Positions 28,433 to 39,255 of a stretch of DNA of 64,000 nt are shown piece after piece. Source of the stretch: Raffaelea ambrosiae (Eukaryota; Ascomycota; Sordariomycetes; Ophiostomatales; Ophiostomataceae); contig PCDI01000019.1 of assembly GCA_002778195.1 (NCBI GenBank), positions 186,001 through 250,000 of the forward strand. Reading direction: 5' to 3'. The position numbers and the translations under genes are program-made. The first letter of the stretch is position 1. Every line of letters starts with the position of its first letter. Under the pieces are notes generated by a model. That model searched no databases and had not been told where the DNA came from. It was given only the letters and a program-made list of their open reading frames with translations.

Positions 28433-30865
28433 TCACTCCCTAGAGGTGGTGGTATGATCCCATCCATACACTCGTCTCAGCCTTTGGCCCAGCCTTCGTG
28501 TCGGCGAATCGGCCAGCTTGGCGGTTTCCCATATCTCGTGAAACAGAATTGGGTGTTGGCTGCCCTGCGGACCAGAGTCACCAGACTCTCCATTCTTGCC
28601 GGTGTGCACGCCTGTCTTCGGAACAAACAGCCAGGCTGACCCGTGCAGCCGCCGCGCCGACAAGCCGGCCGTCTGCAGGGCATGGACAACATCCAGCCAC
28701 GAAATCGCAGCCGGCGTGCTGGACCGCGCCTGGAGCGCATCGGCTGGGTCGTGGAACAGGGCACGGAACACTCTGGCAGCCCGGTGGTCGGCCTTGAAAT
28801 GCACAGAATTCGGCCGCGTGGTCCGGGCCGTGGCCGCACCCAACGCAACAACACCGTTCAGCGCTCGCCTCCCGGACAACCGCCGGCTGTTTCTGCTGTT
28901 GTCGTCGAGCAGGATCCCGCGGACGTGGGGCGTCAGCGCCTTGCTGTCTTCCAAACTTGTCTCCAGGCGCGTCCAGAAAGCGTCCAGCAACTCTTTTGTG
29001 CAGGCAGTGGTTTGGGACTCGTTTTTGTGTTGTTCTGCATGCTCGCCACCGAAGCATCCCTGTATCACCAGCTCCGCAGAAACATCCTCAGGAATGGTCG
29101 CCTCGATGAGAGGCCGCAGCCTGTTCATGGACATGTGGAAGTCCGTGTTTAAGATGTCCCTTGTCTCGGTGTCTTGCTGGAGCACCCGGTTGTAGTCGCC
29201 CGCCAGGGGTTGGAACTTGTCGAGCTGGGCTCTGCACTGGGCGAGAATCGACAGCGTGGAAATGCCCTCTGCCACCAAGGCTGTTATGCAAGACGGCGCC
29301 TCCCCTTCCTTCTTGGACCGCCGAATGGCCATCTCCAGCTCGTCGAGCAAGACACCTCTGCCCAGAAGCTCTCGCGTGGCACGGTCTGCAAGACAAGAAA
29401 CAGCCCAAATGATGGAGTCCAAGGCCTGTTCATCAACGTCTGGCGGGGCCTTGTTGTCGCCAGAAATGATACGCGATACCAGACTGGCCTGTTCAGCGCT
29501 TTGGCGTTTGTCTTGTTGCTCGCCAGTCAACCGCGGCTTGCAGTATCGTCTCAGGGGTGGCGATGTAGAAGCAGTCGACTGTAGCCGATCTGCCGGCTCG
29601 TCTTCGAAGTTGTCGATATGGTGATACAGGCTGTAAAACGCGAGAGACAGCTCTTTGGGTAGATTCTGGGCCGGCTGGCCTGGCCTGGGATTGTCCGCTG
29701 CCGCTTTGAGTTTCTCCAGCTTCTGGGCCAGCAAGTGCACCTTGGCGTAGATGATGTTCCATATTTCCACTTGTTCGAGGGCATGGCGCATGCAGGCGTC
29801 GACCACATGGGCCCAGGCACTGGATGACGGCTCGGACGAGTTGATGGCACCAGAGTCGTGCCCATACCAATCTCGCAGGGTGGTCGAAAAGTATTCTGGG
29901 TCCTCTCGCATGGCCCAGACGTGGTCTTCCGTTTGGCGAACTTTGGCATAGGCAAGATCCAGGAGACACTGCAGATCCATGTCCGTGGATGGCGGCCCGT
30001 ATGCAGCTTCCAGTGATTTTTCAGGAACATCTTCATATTCGGGCGAGACAGCTGGTCCACCATTGGTGGTCTGGAGTGTGTTCTGTGCCCCGGATGCCCC
30101 TTCTGGTCCGAGAATGCGGCAGACGGCCAGCCTCAGAAAACGATACAGGCGGGCCTGGATGGCCAAGATCCACAGGCCTTCTCCTGGGTGGGTGCCTCTG
30201 TCCGCCTCATCTCTGGGCACTTCATCCCACGCATGCAATTGTCCGTATGTCGCGGCTGTTGTTCGCTCGCTGAAGAGCATGCAGTACTGGTTGAGGTAGC
30301 GTGGAATCAGCGCCCGACACTGCTTGCCGAGTTGGGTTGTCTCGAGATCTGCTGAAGCCAAGGCGTGGGGGGCTAGCTGTGCTCTGGAATGGGCCAGCAG
30401 ACACAGCAGATGGGCTTTTCCGGACAAATCTTCTTCGTTGATATGTGGCCACAGAAACGCTTCTCGGTCTGTCTCTGTCCAGGATGGCTGGCTGCTGCTG
30501 GTTTCGCGCGGGTGGTGCTGTCTCCAGGCTGCCAGGTCGGGTCGGTGGACCAGGGGCATCGCCATCGAGCCCGTCCCGGTGTCGGATCCCGCAGCAAGCC
30601 AGGCATCTTGCAGAGCCTGTCGGCGTTTCTTTCTCTTGAGACTCTTCCATTTTTCCAAGAGCTGCGCTTCTTGGGCAAGGACCAGACGTTGCAGCTCCTC
30701 CCAGTCCGAGAAGATGCTCGTGGACAGCAGCTGTGCCTGCTGGACCACTTCGCTTGGGCGAATGAACGATGGAAGGGGTAGTCCGCCTTGTGTTCCAATG
30801 TTGAGTTTCTCAAAAAGCGCTAGTTCTTCGTCTGTGAAGCCGTCGGGCTCCTGCTTTACGGCCAT
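28433..30865 (-). CDS. Conserved fungal protein of unknown function, 810 residues
   Basis: Single-exon gene. The open frame extends upstream to a TTG, but the first ATG is at 30865 (MAVKQEPDGFTDEEL). Recognisable blocks of a fungal-only family are present: DWEELQRLVLAQEAQLLEKW, KKRRQALQDAW, HRPDLAAWR, FLWPHINEEDLS, ETTAATYGQLHAWDE-type sequence (here RTTAATYGQLHAWDE), HPGEGLWILAIQ. The remainder is predicted mostly helical and leucine-rich, ending in a conserved-looking C-terminus (SWLDVVHALQTAGLSARRLH; GSAWLFVPK). No membrane segment, signal peptide, zinc ligand set or catalytic motif was seen. I know no function for the family. Length is in the expected range, without frameshifts. Confidence 0.75.
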   Translation of the reverse strand: MAVKQEPDGFTDEELALFEKLNIGTQGGLPLPSFIRPSEVVQQAQLLSTSIFSDWEELQRLVLAQEAQLLEKWKSLKRKKRRQALQDAWLAAGSDTGTGSMAMPLVHRPDLAAWRQHHPRETSSSQPSWTETDREAFLWPHINEEDLSGKAHLLCLLAHSRAQLAPHALASADLETTQLGKQCRALIPRYLNQYCMLFSERTTAATYGQLHAWDEVPRDEADRGTHPGEGLWILAIQARLYRFLRLAVCRILGPEGASGAQNTLQTTNGGPAVSPEYEDVPEKSLEAAYGPPSTDMDLQCLLDLAYAKVRQTEDHVWAMREDPEYFSTTLRDWYGHDSGAINSSEPSSSAWAHVVDACMRHALEQVEIWNIIYAKVHLLAQKLEKLKAAADNPRPGQPAQNLPKELSLAFYSLYHHIDNFEDEPADRLQSTASTSPPLRRYCKPRLTGEQQDKRQSAEQASLVSRIISGDNKAPPDVDEQALDSIIWAVSCLADRATRELLGRGVLLDELEMAIRRSKKEGEAPSCITALVAEGISTLSILAQCRAQLDKFQPLAGDYNRVLQQDTETRDILNTDFHMSMNRLRPLIEATIPEDVSAELVIQGCFGGEHAEQHKNESQTTACTKELLDAFWTRLETSLEDSKALTPHVRGILLDDNSRNSRRLSGRRALNGVVALGAATARTTRPNSVHFKADHRAARVFRALFHDPADALQARSSTPAAISWLDVVHALQTAGLSARRLHGSAWLFVPKTGVHTGKNGESGDSGPQGSQHPILFHEIWETAKLADSPTRRLGQRLRRVYGWDHTTTSRE

Positions 30866-31181
30866 TTTCTTCGCGCTTGCAGAAGGATGAACCAAAAGAA
30901 ACTGGGCAATGGCTCAACCCAACTCGCAGGCATTGGGTAAGAGTGTCATCCGTCCGTTTTGACATTCCCCAGCAAGAAGAACGACTCTCTCGTCAACGGA
31001 CACTTGGTCAGACATCACGTGTAGGAATCCAGACATGGATGCTGGGTAAATGTGTGCTTGGTCCAATTATATGTGGTAGGGTATTATGTATGCGTCGACT
31101 GTCGGAGCCTGCCAAATTCGGAAACGGAACCATCTCTTGGAAATCATGCTGTATTCGGCCTCTCCCCCCCCCTTTTCTTTT
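30866..31181. other. Short intergenic region
   Basis: 316 bp between two minus-strand genes: promoter of the 810-residue gene and 3' region of the ammonia-lyase gene. Includes a C-run near 31166. No gene. Confidence 0.4.
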
Positions 31182-32243
31182 CTACAACTCGTATTTCCGT
31201 GGCCCTTCTGTGCAAAAAAGCACAACGACCGATTCCTTGTCGAGTTCCAGCCGGTCTCTGGCCTCTCTCACGATTTTCTTCAATGATGCCAGAGCGGCCG
31301 CTCCGCATGGCCCAGCGGACACGCCTTGAATCTTGAGCTGCTCTACCGACTCGTGGGCTTCCTCGTCCGTCACGGTTGAGCAGTAGTCCACGCCCGCCTG
31401 CAGTATGGGCCATGCTGTGTTGGACAGGGTCCCGCAGTTGAGCCCGCACATGATGGTGTCGGCTGTCCGTACCGTGGTGCTCTTGCCAGCGGACACAGAC
31501 GCCTTCAGACAAGCAGCCGTGTCGGGCTCAACAGCAACGACCATGGTAGATGAAGGAGGGCCTGTGCGACTCTTGTAATGTTTCGTCACTGCCTCGGCGA
31601 TGGACCCAGCACCGACCGGGACAATCGCGTGCGTCGCTGGTTTCTCGCCCGTGGCCGCCAGCACTTGGCTGTCCGTTTCCACGAGCATGGTCCCGTAGCC
31701 TTCGACAACCCAGCGAGGCACATCTTCAAACCCGTCCCACCCAACGTCCAGCATCAGCACTGGTTTGGGGACGCCGTCTTCTTCCGCTTCCTTGCGGATC
31801 AACGCAATGCAGTCATCGTAGTTGCCGCCGGCCACGGGGATCACCTCGGCTCCTTCACTCCGTAGTCTTTCGCGAGTGTCCTCCGGCATGAGCTCCGGTA
31901 CATAGATCCGGCACGGCACGTTGCCGAGGTACTGGGCCATGCGCGCGAGAGCGCGGCCCCAGTTGCCTTCGGTCGTCGTGAGGATTCGGATGTCGTTGTG
32001 CCCTTTCAGAGCGGTGGCCAGCTCACGCAGAGTCGCTGTCGGCGGCAGGTGGACGACGTCCCGGAGAGCCTGGTAGGCGGCCCAGGAGGCGCCGAGGATC
32101 TTGAAGGACGGCATGCCAAAGCGGTTGGACTCGTCCTTGAGGAGGACCTGGCCGAGGCCGAGGTCGGCGGCCAGCGAGGGGAGCGACCGCAGCGGCGTGG
32201 CCGCATAATCAGGGAGCTGTCTGTGGAGGGCTTCAATGGACAT
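31182..32243 (-). CDS. Diaminopropionate ammonia-lyase-like PLP enzyme
   Basis: Single exon, 353 residues from ATG 32243; an upstream TTG in frame is not used. A fold-type II PLP enzyme: Lys48 in RFGMPSFKILGASW is the Schiff-base lysine, TTEGNWGRALARMAQYLG binds the substrate carboxylate, and VPVGAGSIAEAVTKHY is the phosphate-binding loop. VEPDTAACLKAS, DTIMCGLNCGTLSNTAWPIL and GVSAGPCGAAALASL also match diaminopropionate ammonia-lyases, which convert 2,3-diaminopropionate to pyruvate and ammonia. D-Ser and L-Ser can be side substrates in known members. It lies divergent from a secreted-protein gene. Length is near that of bacterial DpaL (about 400) but shorter at the N-terminus, as in fungal relatives. 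Confidence 0.85.
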   Translation of the reverse strand: MSIEALHRQLPDYAATPLRSLPSLAADLGLGQVLLKDESNRFGMPSFKILGASWAAYQALRDVVHLPPTATLRELATALKGHNDIRILTTTEGNWGRALARMAQYLGNVPCRIYVPELMPEDTRERLRSEGAEVIPVAGGNYDDCIALIRKEAEEDGVPKPVLMLDVGWDGFEDVPRWVVEGYGTMLVETDSQVLAATGEKPATHAIVPVGAGSIAEAVTKHYKSRTGPPSSTMVVAVEPDTAACLKASVSAGKSTTVRTADTIMCGLNCGTLSNTAWPILQAGVDYCSTVTDEEAHESVEQLKIQGVSAGPCGAAALASLKKIVREARDRLELDKESVVVLFCTEGPRKYEL

Positions 32244-32690
32244 TATGGGCAAATTTGTGTACAGTTGCAAGGATAGAAGAAGGAAAAGAAAGACAATATC
32301 GAAAGAAGGTCGGCTTGTTCATAGTGCATGCGGCCTGCAGGGCGTGGTTGACGAGTTGCAATTAGTGGGGCTTTTCAAACTAAGACGACGATGGTCACCG
32401 ACAGGAACTGGCCTGTTGTTTGCTGATTTGTCTGTTTCTGGAGTCTTGCAAAATCAGTCCTGTTAACATGTCTGAACTGGCTCACTCATGAATGCTATAT
32501 AGCTTGTTACGCAGTGTGACAACGGTTTCGCGAGCCCTTGTAGTTATTGTTGTGTGAGAATAAGGAACCAGAAACGAACACAACTTGACTTTCAAATACC
32601 GGTTCAATAGAATGAACAAAAGTACGATGGCAGACAAGCATATTTACCCGCGAGGCCACCACGTTTGTCAGTCGATCTTCACAACCCAAC
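32244..32690. promoter_or_regulatory. Divergent promoter region, ammonia-lyase / secreted protein
   Basis: 447 bp between the two divergent starts. A short A-rich purine stretch lies at 32275-32305 next to the lyase start. No TATA box was confidently placed for the plus-strand gene. Confidence 0.35.
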
Positions 32691-33468
32691 ATGCGTGTCA
32701 ATGCCATGGCTGCGCTTTGGTTTGTGTTGGCCTGGGCCCTGCTTGCAAGCGCTCAAGTAACACCCCCTGAGACCGAATTGACACCATGCACACTCCTCGA
32801 CAAAGATGGCAACGTCAATGATGGGGCCTCGTTTGCCTGGACACTTCTCAATTTGACTCTGGATACGGGACAGGGCCCAGACCAGACGGGTGCCATCGCA
32901 AGCAGAAACATTAGCTTCCTGCTGTCCAGCTCGACCCTGGATACGCCGGCTCGCTGTCGAGGACCCCGACATTCGTCAAAAGACGAGGATTGGCAGTCGT
33001 GCACCGTTGATGACGACACCGCTCTTCCTCCCAGCGTCTGGATTGTGTTCTCGTCCGACTTTCTTGTGGACAACTATGTCCAGATCAACCAAACATGGAT
33101 TTGCCGGGAGAGAGGTGCCAGGTGAGAACAACAGGTCCTTTCCACTATTCTTGAATATATTCATTTATTCCTACCTTTTCTATTTTCTTCTCTGTTTTTG
33201 TCTATTTTGAGTTACAACTAACCCCGGCAGGTTCAAGATGCAGGCTACTGGTGGTGAAGGCCTGGGCTGGTTTGTCTGCAACAATGACTCCAGAGCTGTC
33301 CTCGAGCCCATTCCGGGCCACTGCCAGCATGTGCGCCCGTCTTTACCAGAGGACGAGCTAATTGGCGGTGCACTGAACGCAAGCAACTGGACTGTGTCGC
33401 AGGACACTATTCAAGCTTCTTCCATTGTTGTTGTCGAAGCGCTTGATTCTGTGCCATATGCCGCCTAA
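32691..33468 (+). CDS. Small secreted Cys-containing glycoprotein, unknown function
   Basis: Exon 1 is 32691-33121 and exon 2 is 33231-33468. The 109-nt intron has donor GTGAGA, branch CTAAC and acceptor GGCAG. The product is 222 residues. It has a signal peptide (residues 1-21, WFVLAWALLASA), and the mature protein starts near QVTPPETE. Six cysteines in the mature chain could form three disulfides. There are six NxS/T sites (NLT, NIS, NQT, NDS, NAS, NWT). No transmembrane segment or GPI signal. It resembles the layout of fungal small secreted proteins; no family is recognised, and I make no effector claim. Confidence 0.7.
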
Positions 33469-33815
33469 TGCTTCTTGGTCTGTGCAACAAGAACAGATAA
33501 AAATAACAAACTGTCTTTTGCTTCAAATGAATGTTCGATTGCACACTGTAAACTGTAACTGTAACTATTGCTTGAGGAGGCTAAAAGTTGCTGCGTGTGA
33601 AAACAATCGTAAATAGTGGGGTCCCCAGGCTGTCTTGGACCCACTAGAAAGTTCAAAAGTATCTTAAAAAAAAAAAAATATCTACAGTAAAAAAATCAAC
33701 GTACTACAAAACTTCCAGATTTCTGAACCTCACTTCGACAGCGCAAACAAAACACCCTGCCTACCATACAATACCGCTCACGAACGGCACGTATCGCTTA
33801 CAGCCACCCGCCGCC
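33469..33815. other. Intergenic
   Basis: 347 bp with a run of about 13 A near 33666 and short CTGTAA repeats near 33547-33565. It holds the 3' end of the secreted-protein gene and the promoter of the exosome gene. No gene. Confidence 0.45.
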
Positions 33816-34676
33816 ATGCCACTCGACACTTCCACATACGACCTTGCGCTCCTCCGCGTCGACGGCCGCCGCTGGAACGAGCTCCGCCGGTGTCGTGCCC
33901 AGATTCGCACCCAGGCTGCCTCCGACGGCAGCAGCTACCTCGAAATGGGCAACACCAAGGTCATGTGTGTCCTGACAGGGCCCAGCGAGGCGGGGCCGGG
34001 CCGCTCGCGGCTGGCAGCGACCACCACGGGCGGTGGCGGGGCCGGCGGCGCGCACAGCGAGTCGTCCAAGGATGCCGAAGTGGTCGTCAGCATTGTCGTG
34101 GCCGGCTTCAGCTCGGTGGAACGCAAGCGGCGGGCCCGGACGGACAAGAGGATCCAAGAACTGTCGGCCACCGTCTCCCGCGCGCTCGCGGCCGTCATGC
34201 ACACCCACCTCTATCCCCGCAGCACCATCTCGATCGGGCTGCACGTCTTGAGCCAGGACGGCTCCCTCCTGGCCGCGCTCATCAATGCCGCCACCCTTGC
34301 GGTGGTCGATGCCGGCATCCCCATGGCTGACTACGTCGTCGCCTGCTCCGCCGGCAGCTCGTCAAGCTACGCCGCCGCCGACGACGCGGCCGACCCGCTG
34401 CTTGACCTCAATCTGCAGGAGGAGAACGAGCTGCCGTCGCTCACGGTGGCCACGCTCGGCGCCACCGACCGCGTCGCCGCGCTGGTGTGCGAGAGCCGCG
34501 TGCAGGCGTCCCGGCTGGAGGGCATGCTGGCCGTGGCCGTGGACGGGTGCAAGCAGGTGCGGGCCATCATGGACAAGGTTGTCCGCGAGGCCGGCGCCAA
34601 GATGGCCCTGGAAGGAAACGAGGAGCTGGGCGCCGTCTCTGTGGGCGAAGATCTCGACATGGAGATCGACACGTGA
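33816..34676 (+). CDS. ski6: Exosome subunit Rrp41 / Ski6 (RNase PH fold)
   Basis: Single exon, 286 residues; ATG in good context (GCCGCCATGCC). The RNase PH family order is clear: RVDGRRWNELRRCRAQIRTQ at the N-terminus, GSSYLEMGNTKVMCVLTGPSE, the ERKRRARTDKRIQELSATV helix, STISIGLHVLSQDGSLLAAL, NAATLAVVDAGIPMADYVVA, and TVATLGATDRVAALVCES near the C-terminus. In eukaryotes Rrp41 pairs with Rrp45 in the catalytically inert ring of the RNA exosome, in nucleus and cytosol. Two low-complexity inserts distinguish it from yeast: a Gly/Thr-rich one at about 65-82 and a Ser/Ala/Asp one at about 180-200. The C-terminal tail is acidic. No introns are needed. Confidence 0.92.
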   Translation: MPLDTSTYDLALLRVDGRRWNELRRCRAQIRTQAASDGSSYLEMGNTKVMCVLTGPSEAGPGRSRLAATTTGGGGAGGAHSESSKDAEVVVSIVVAGFSSVERKRRARTDKRIQELSATVSRALAAVMHTHLYPRSTISIGLHVLSQDGSLLAALINAATLAVVDAGIPMADYVVACSAGSSSSYAAADDAADPLLDLNLQEENELPSLTVATLGATDRVAALVCESRVQASRLEGMLAVAVDGCKQVRAIMDKVVREAGAKMALEGNEELGAVSVGEDLDMEIDT

Positions 34677-34894
34677 GAAAGAAAGAGGAGACCAAGAGGG
34701 TGCAAGAGCAATCGCTACGGTACGTTGCAAGTGGTTTTTGAAGCTGGTTGGAAGTATTGATTGAACGCTAACTTTTTTTTTGTCCTTTGCTACAGATTTT
34801 TTAGATTGGGGTTTTTCTTTTCTGCTTTGGGCCCTGCGCTTCCTAAAGACCCTTTCCAGAAAAACCGCCCACTTTCTCGACGCCGAACTCTACC

Positions 34895-36585
34895 TTACAG
34901 CTCTTCGTGCTTGATATCAGGCTTCGGTGTCTCTTTGGTGTCTTCAGAGACAGGCGACTCTGTGGCCGACTCCGTGGCTTCGGCAGAAGATGTAATGGAC
35001 TCAGTGGATTCAGTGGACTCAGTGGATTCAGTGGATTCAGTGGACTCAGTGGACTCAGTGGACTCGGCAGCATCAGTAGACGACGTCGCTTCGGTGGACT
35101 CGGTCGAGGTGCTACCCTCTGAGCTTGCGCTCTCCTCCACGGCAATGGCCACAAGCCCTTCCGGCAGCTTCTTCTTCGTGCCCTCGCTCATCCGGATAGC
35201 ATCAATCCAACTCTCAATGGCCTCGAGCGAAAAGTTCTCCCCGCCCTCAAAGTGCCGCCACCAGCCACGCCGCGCGTTAATGGCAATGACCTCCACGCCA
35301 CCAGCAGACAGATCCAGCGACTTGAGCAGACCCGGGGCGCCCGTGTTGCTCTCTGTTGGCACTGCATAGAAGGGGAACAGCCGACGCTTGCCCTGGGCGT
35401 ACTTGTGCGCCAGCTCGGCCAGGTTGTCCAGCGCCGTCTGGGCTTTGCCAGTCTGACTGTTATCTCCAGAAGCCGGCACAAAGGCCAGCACGCACGTGTG
35501 CGCCTTCTCGTGCAGGCATTCCTTGCTCAGCTTCTCCGCCGAGTGGATGGTCGGGATGGGAATGGCCGTCTCCACAATGACCGGCGCCGTCTGCTCGGTT
35601 GTGGTAGCAGCAGTCGTAGTGGCCTCCTCTTCCGAAGATGATGTTTCCTTCTTCGCCTTCTTTTCCTTCTTTTCCTTCTTTTCCTTCTTGCTGTCTTTCT
35701 TGGCGCCCTTCTTGCCGGACGCTGCTGTCGCCGCCGCCGCCGCCGGGGCCGGTTCTGGGTTTGGTGCACCGGCCTGCGACAAGAACTTGACCATCGGCTC
35801 CTTCTTCAGCTCGCCCTCATATGTGATGGGGTCCTGCCCGCCACCGGGCAGCAGGACCAGCGTCGGAAACTTTTTGACCCCAAACTTCTCCACCGTCTTG
35901 GTCTCCTTGTTGCGGACCTGGCCGACGGAGATGACACCCAAAAAGTCAATGGCAATGCTCTTGAGGAGGGGGCTGGTCGTACCCTTGTCGCTAAACAGGA
36001 GAGCCTTGGGTGTGTCGTTGTCTTCGTCCTTGCTGAGGAGGAAGGCATCGGCATCGCTGTCAGTGACCTTGGTGACGTGGTTGTTGATGCGGCCGATGAC
36101 GGCGTCGACAATGCCGCTGGCGGTGCGCGGGCCCTGGTAGTCTTCGACAATCGGCTTGCCCTTCTTGCCGGGGCGCACGATCTTGAGCGTCGGGAAGCCC
36201 TGGACACCGAGGGAGCTGCACAGGGGCTTGTTGCCGTCGTCGTCGCAGTCCATAGCCGCGACATGGGCGAGTCCGTCGAGGCTCTTGGCGGCCTTTTCGT
36301 ATGCGGGTTTCAGGTTCTGGCAGTGGCCGCACCAGGGCGCGAAGAACTCGACAATCTGGGAGTAGTCAGAATCGTCAGAAAGAGATAGAAAGGGCCACCA
36401 ATCTATTGCATTCATGGAGCAAGTTCGCCTACCGCCGTATGGTTGGACTTGGTGATGAGCTGGTTGTAGTTCTTCGCGTTGACTTGCATGACAGGCGAGT
36501 TCTTGGTGTAAAAGGCAGCCTGGGAACCCGGCAAGGCCGAGAGGAGGGCCACCACAAGGGCCGAAATGGGAGCGGTGCCGTGCAT
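34895..36585 (-). CDS. Protein disulfide isomerase (Mpd1/P5-like) with Ser-Thr-Glu tail
   Basis: Exon 1 is 36433-36585 and exon 2 is 34895-36355; intron 77 nt (donor GTAGGC, acceptor CCCAG). 537 residues. Signal peptide 1-23. The thioredoxin domain has the active site WCGHC at 59-63 (FFAPWCGHCQNLKPAYEKA). A second, redox-inactive thioredoxin-like region follows (KFGVKKFPTLVLLPGG), then a Lys/Glu-rich linker (KKDSKKEKKEKKEKK) and a third region with GWWRHFEGGENFSLEAIESW. The C-terminus has about eight Ser-Thr-Glu repeats and ends KHEEL, a plausible HDEL-type ER-retention signal. The enzyme forms and isomerises disulfides in the ER lumen. Fungal Mpd1-like proteins share this layout. Confidence 0.88.
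34998..35075. repeat. 9-bp tandem repeat encoding Ser-Thr-Glu
   Basis: Repeated GACTCAGTG / GATTCAGTG units on the plus strand encode (Ser-Thr-Glu) on the minus strand inside the disulfide isomerase gene. Units differ only at synonymous positions, suggesting recent expansion in frame. Confidence 0.8.
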
Positions 36586-37328
36586 GACGAACGAAGAGCA
36601 GGCGTATTTGAAAAGAGTCGAGAATAAGAAGTCGTTGTTCAGTGGGAGGGATAGTCCAATGTTTTACAGAGCTTCTATGCAGACACGAGAGAACAAATAT
36701 GAGTGACCAAATAAAAAAACATCCACTGGCAGCCCCCTCGAATGGAAACGTAAGAAACCTATATAGCCTTGTTTATGTGCAGGCGAAAAGGGATCGTGTG
36801 ACCATGCTGTGCTGTCCAGTTCCGGCGGCGGCAAAAAGAGGCCAGCGTGGAGAGTTTCGCGGGAAGGAGGAGCTGCCAAAAAAGAATAGTCAAAAAAAGA
36901 ATAGACGAAGGTTCGAGACTTGAAACCGACCAACCCATGTGGGGAGGAGCTTAAGCCACAGCCAGGGTTCCCCTGTGAGTGGCCAGTTCCCTGAGTGGCC
37001 CCTCTAAAAGTATGACCGTTTCTAACGGAGTGGCTGAAGCTCTGTGCTTTTTGCGCCATGGCCACGCGCAGGCCAGGCTTCCACCAAAGCAGGAGCGCGG
37101 GGTTTCAATTGATGGCTGATATCGTCCTGACAGCAGCCAGAAGCGCCCCATAGATTGTGGTTGCAGATAACATCATCTCGACAGAAAAACCTGTTTGCCT
37201 TTGCGACTTTTGTGATTTCACCACCGCAAACAAACCCCTTTTTCTGTTTTTTGTCTTTCGCTCTTCGATTCTTCACCTAAAATTTCGCTCCAGATTCAAC
37301 CCAGTCGGCTCCGCTGCATCTCCACGCC
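36586..37328. promoter_or_regulatory. Divergent promoter region, PDI / Vta1
   Basis: 743 bp between divergent starts. It contains a GAGTGGCCAGTTCCCTGAGTGGCC-type near repeat around 36977-37000 and A-rich tracts near 36880-36910. No unfolded-protein response element was confidently recognised. Confidence 0.35.
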
Positions 37329-38774
37329 ATGGCTGAAGTCATTCCGTCTGGCCTTCGCCAGGCTGACCCAAACATCTACAAGACGGCCTCTAGAGCCGCG
37401 CAGCTCCAGAGCGTCAAGCCGATCGTGGCCTATTGGTGTATGTCAAGAAGCATCTTCTCTTCTGCCGGTGTCGTTTCTAACATTCTCCCCGCAGGCGAGT
37501 ACTGGGTGCTCAAGCAGATCCTTGCCAAGGGACTGCACAACACGGATCCCGAGATTCTCGAGTACAGCACGCACTTGATGGACAAGCTGGAGCAGGTGCG
37601 ACAACATGGAACGATGCTGTTTGCGATTTTCCTGAAAAAATAGAGAGTACGGTGCTAACGGCAGCCAGACCAAAAGCGAATACCCGACCGAAGACGCCAT
37701 CTCGGACGACACCGCCGGCCAGGCCTACATTGAGCAGTTTGCGCAGGAGACTCTGGACCGCGCGCAGAGGGTGGTCAAGGCTGGCAAAGTGACGGCGTGA
37801 GTTTTGTTTTTTGGTTCTTTGAGTTCTTGTACACATTTCTTCCTATGCCTGCTAACCCTGACAGACAAACCGCCAACACGTTCGACGCCGCCGCCACGTT
37901 CTTCGGCCTCGTCAACGTCTGGGGCCCCCCCGACGCCGAGAACCTGCAAAAGATCAAGTACGCCAAGTGGAACGCCACGCGCATACTCAAGGCTCTCAAG
38001 GACGGCACCGACCCCAACGAGTCTAACCCGAAACTGGAAGACCTCCCGCCGCCGGACGAGGGACTGTCGCACGAGGACGCCGCCGATGCGCTGGCACCAC
38101 CACCTGCTGCCGCTGCTGCTGCCCCGAGACCGGTCACCATCGAAGACGAGCCCGACAGAGATCTGCGCCGCGACTCGGCCGGTATCTCCCTCCCGCACAC
38201 ACCCGTATCGGCCGCGAGCAACCCGGTGGAACAGCCGAGTGCCACAGCCGCCGCCGCCGCCGCCGCGCCAGGCAGCCCCCCGATCAGCCTGCCCCAGGTG
38301 CCCTCTAGTGTGCCGACCGGGCCGCAGGCATGGGTGCCTACGCCGTCTCCGCCTGCACAGCAGCAAGCGCCATTCCAGCCACCGCCATCCCAGCCAGCCG
38401 CTCCTGCGCCGGACGCGTACTACCAGCAGCAGCCTCGGCAACCGCCGCAGCCGCAGCAGCCGTACATCCCACCCGTCCCACCGGCCGCACCGGCCACCTA
38501 CAGCACTGGACATGTTCATCCACCACCGTCGGCCTATGCGCCCCCTCCGGCCGCACCAGCCGCCACGGGGTATCCACCGCCGACGACCTACCGCGCTGCG
38601 GCACCGGCGCCGCCACCTCCAGCCGCGCCGCAACCCACGGTCGTCGTGGATGAGGCGGCCATAGCGAGTGCGCAGAAGCATGCCAAGTGGGCCATCTCGG
38701 CGCTGAACTTTGAGGATGTGACGACAGCGGGGCGGGAGCTGCGGAAAGCGCTGCAAGACTTGGGCCAGTTATGA
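37329..38774 (+). CDS. vta1: Vacuolar protein sorting protein Vta1 (LIP5)
   Basis: Four exons: 37329-37437, 37495-37595, 37669-37796 and 37865-38774. The introns are 57, 73 and 68 nt, all phase-consistent with CTAAC branch sites. 415 residues. The N-terminal MIT-type domain has ADPNIYKTASRAAQLQSVKP, YWVLKQILAKGLHNTD, and AATFFGLVNVWGPPDAEN followed by IKYAKWNATRILKALKDG. A Pro/Ala/Gln-rich linker (about 165-370) is followed by the C-terminal Vps4-stimulating segment AQKHAKWAISALNFEDVTTA. Vta1 dimerises and activates the AAA-ATPase Vps4 in ESCRT-III disassembly at endosomes. The long Pro-rich linker is typical of filamentous fungi. Confidence 0.92.
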
Positions 38775-39255
38775 AGTGGAAGGTAGTACAGGTAGAAAGG
38801 GGGGTTTCGCGTTGAGTGTTATTTGTCGGGGGTATTTCATTGTCGGGGTTCATTCTTGTTTCGTCTCAGCGTCCGTTGTCCTGTTGGACATTAACCAGTA
38901 AATAGCAAAGAACATGCATTGCCTTCACTTGTGCGTCGGGTCTGTTTTAGAGTGTCTGTATCAGAGGAAACTTGCATGAGTGTCTTCGTTCCTACCTATG
39001 TACATAGGCTAGCACACTCGCGGCGCTAGGTATAGTTAACAATTGTAATATAGAAATTGCCCAACTTTGAACCTCGTCAGCAAAGAACGATTGAGAAAGG
39101 CACAAAACAACGAACAAAGCTAAACATAAAAAAAGTAATAATTGGAGAAGCCACCAAGAAAAGGTCAAGATATTGCTACCCGCATGTCCTTTTGAGCTGC
39201 TTTGCGAGCGCGTCGAGTGCCCCATAGAGGCGGCATGGGCAGATTCAGTCTGCTT
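38775..39255. other. Convergent intergenic region
   Basis: 481 bp between Vta1 and the minus-strand orphan gene, serving both 3' ends. No gene seen. Confidence 0.4.
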
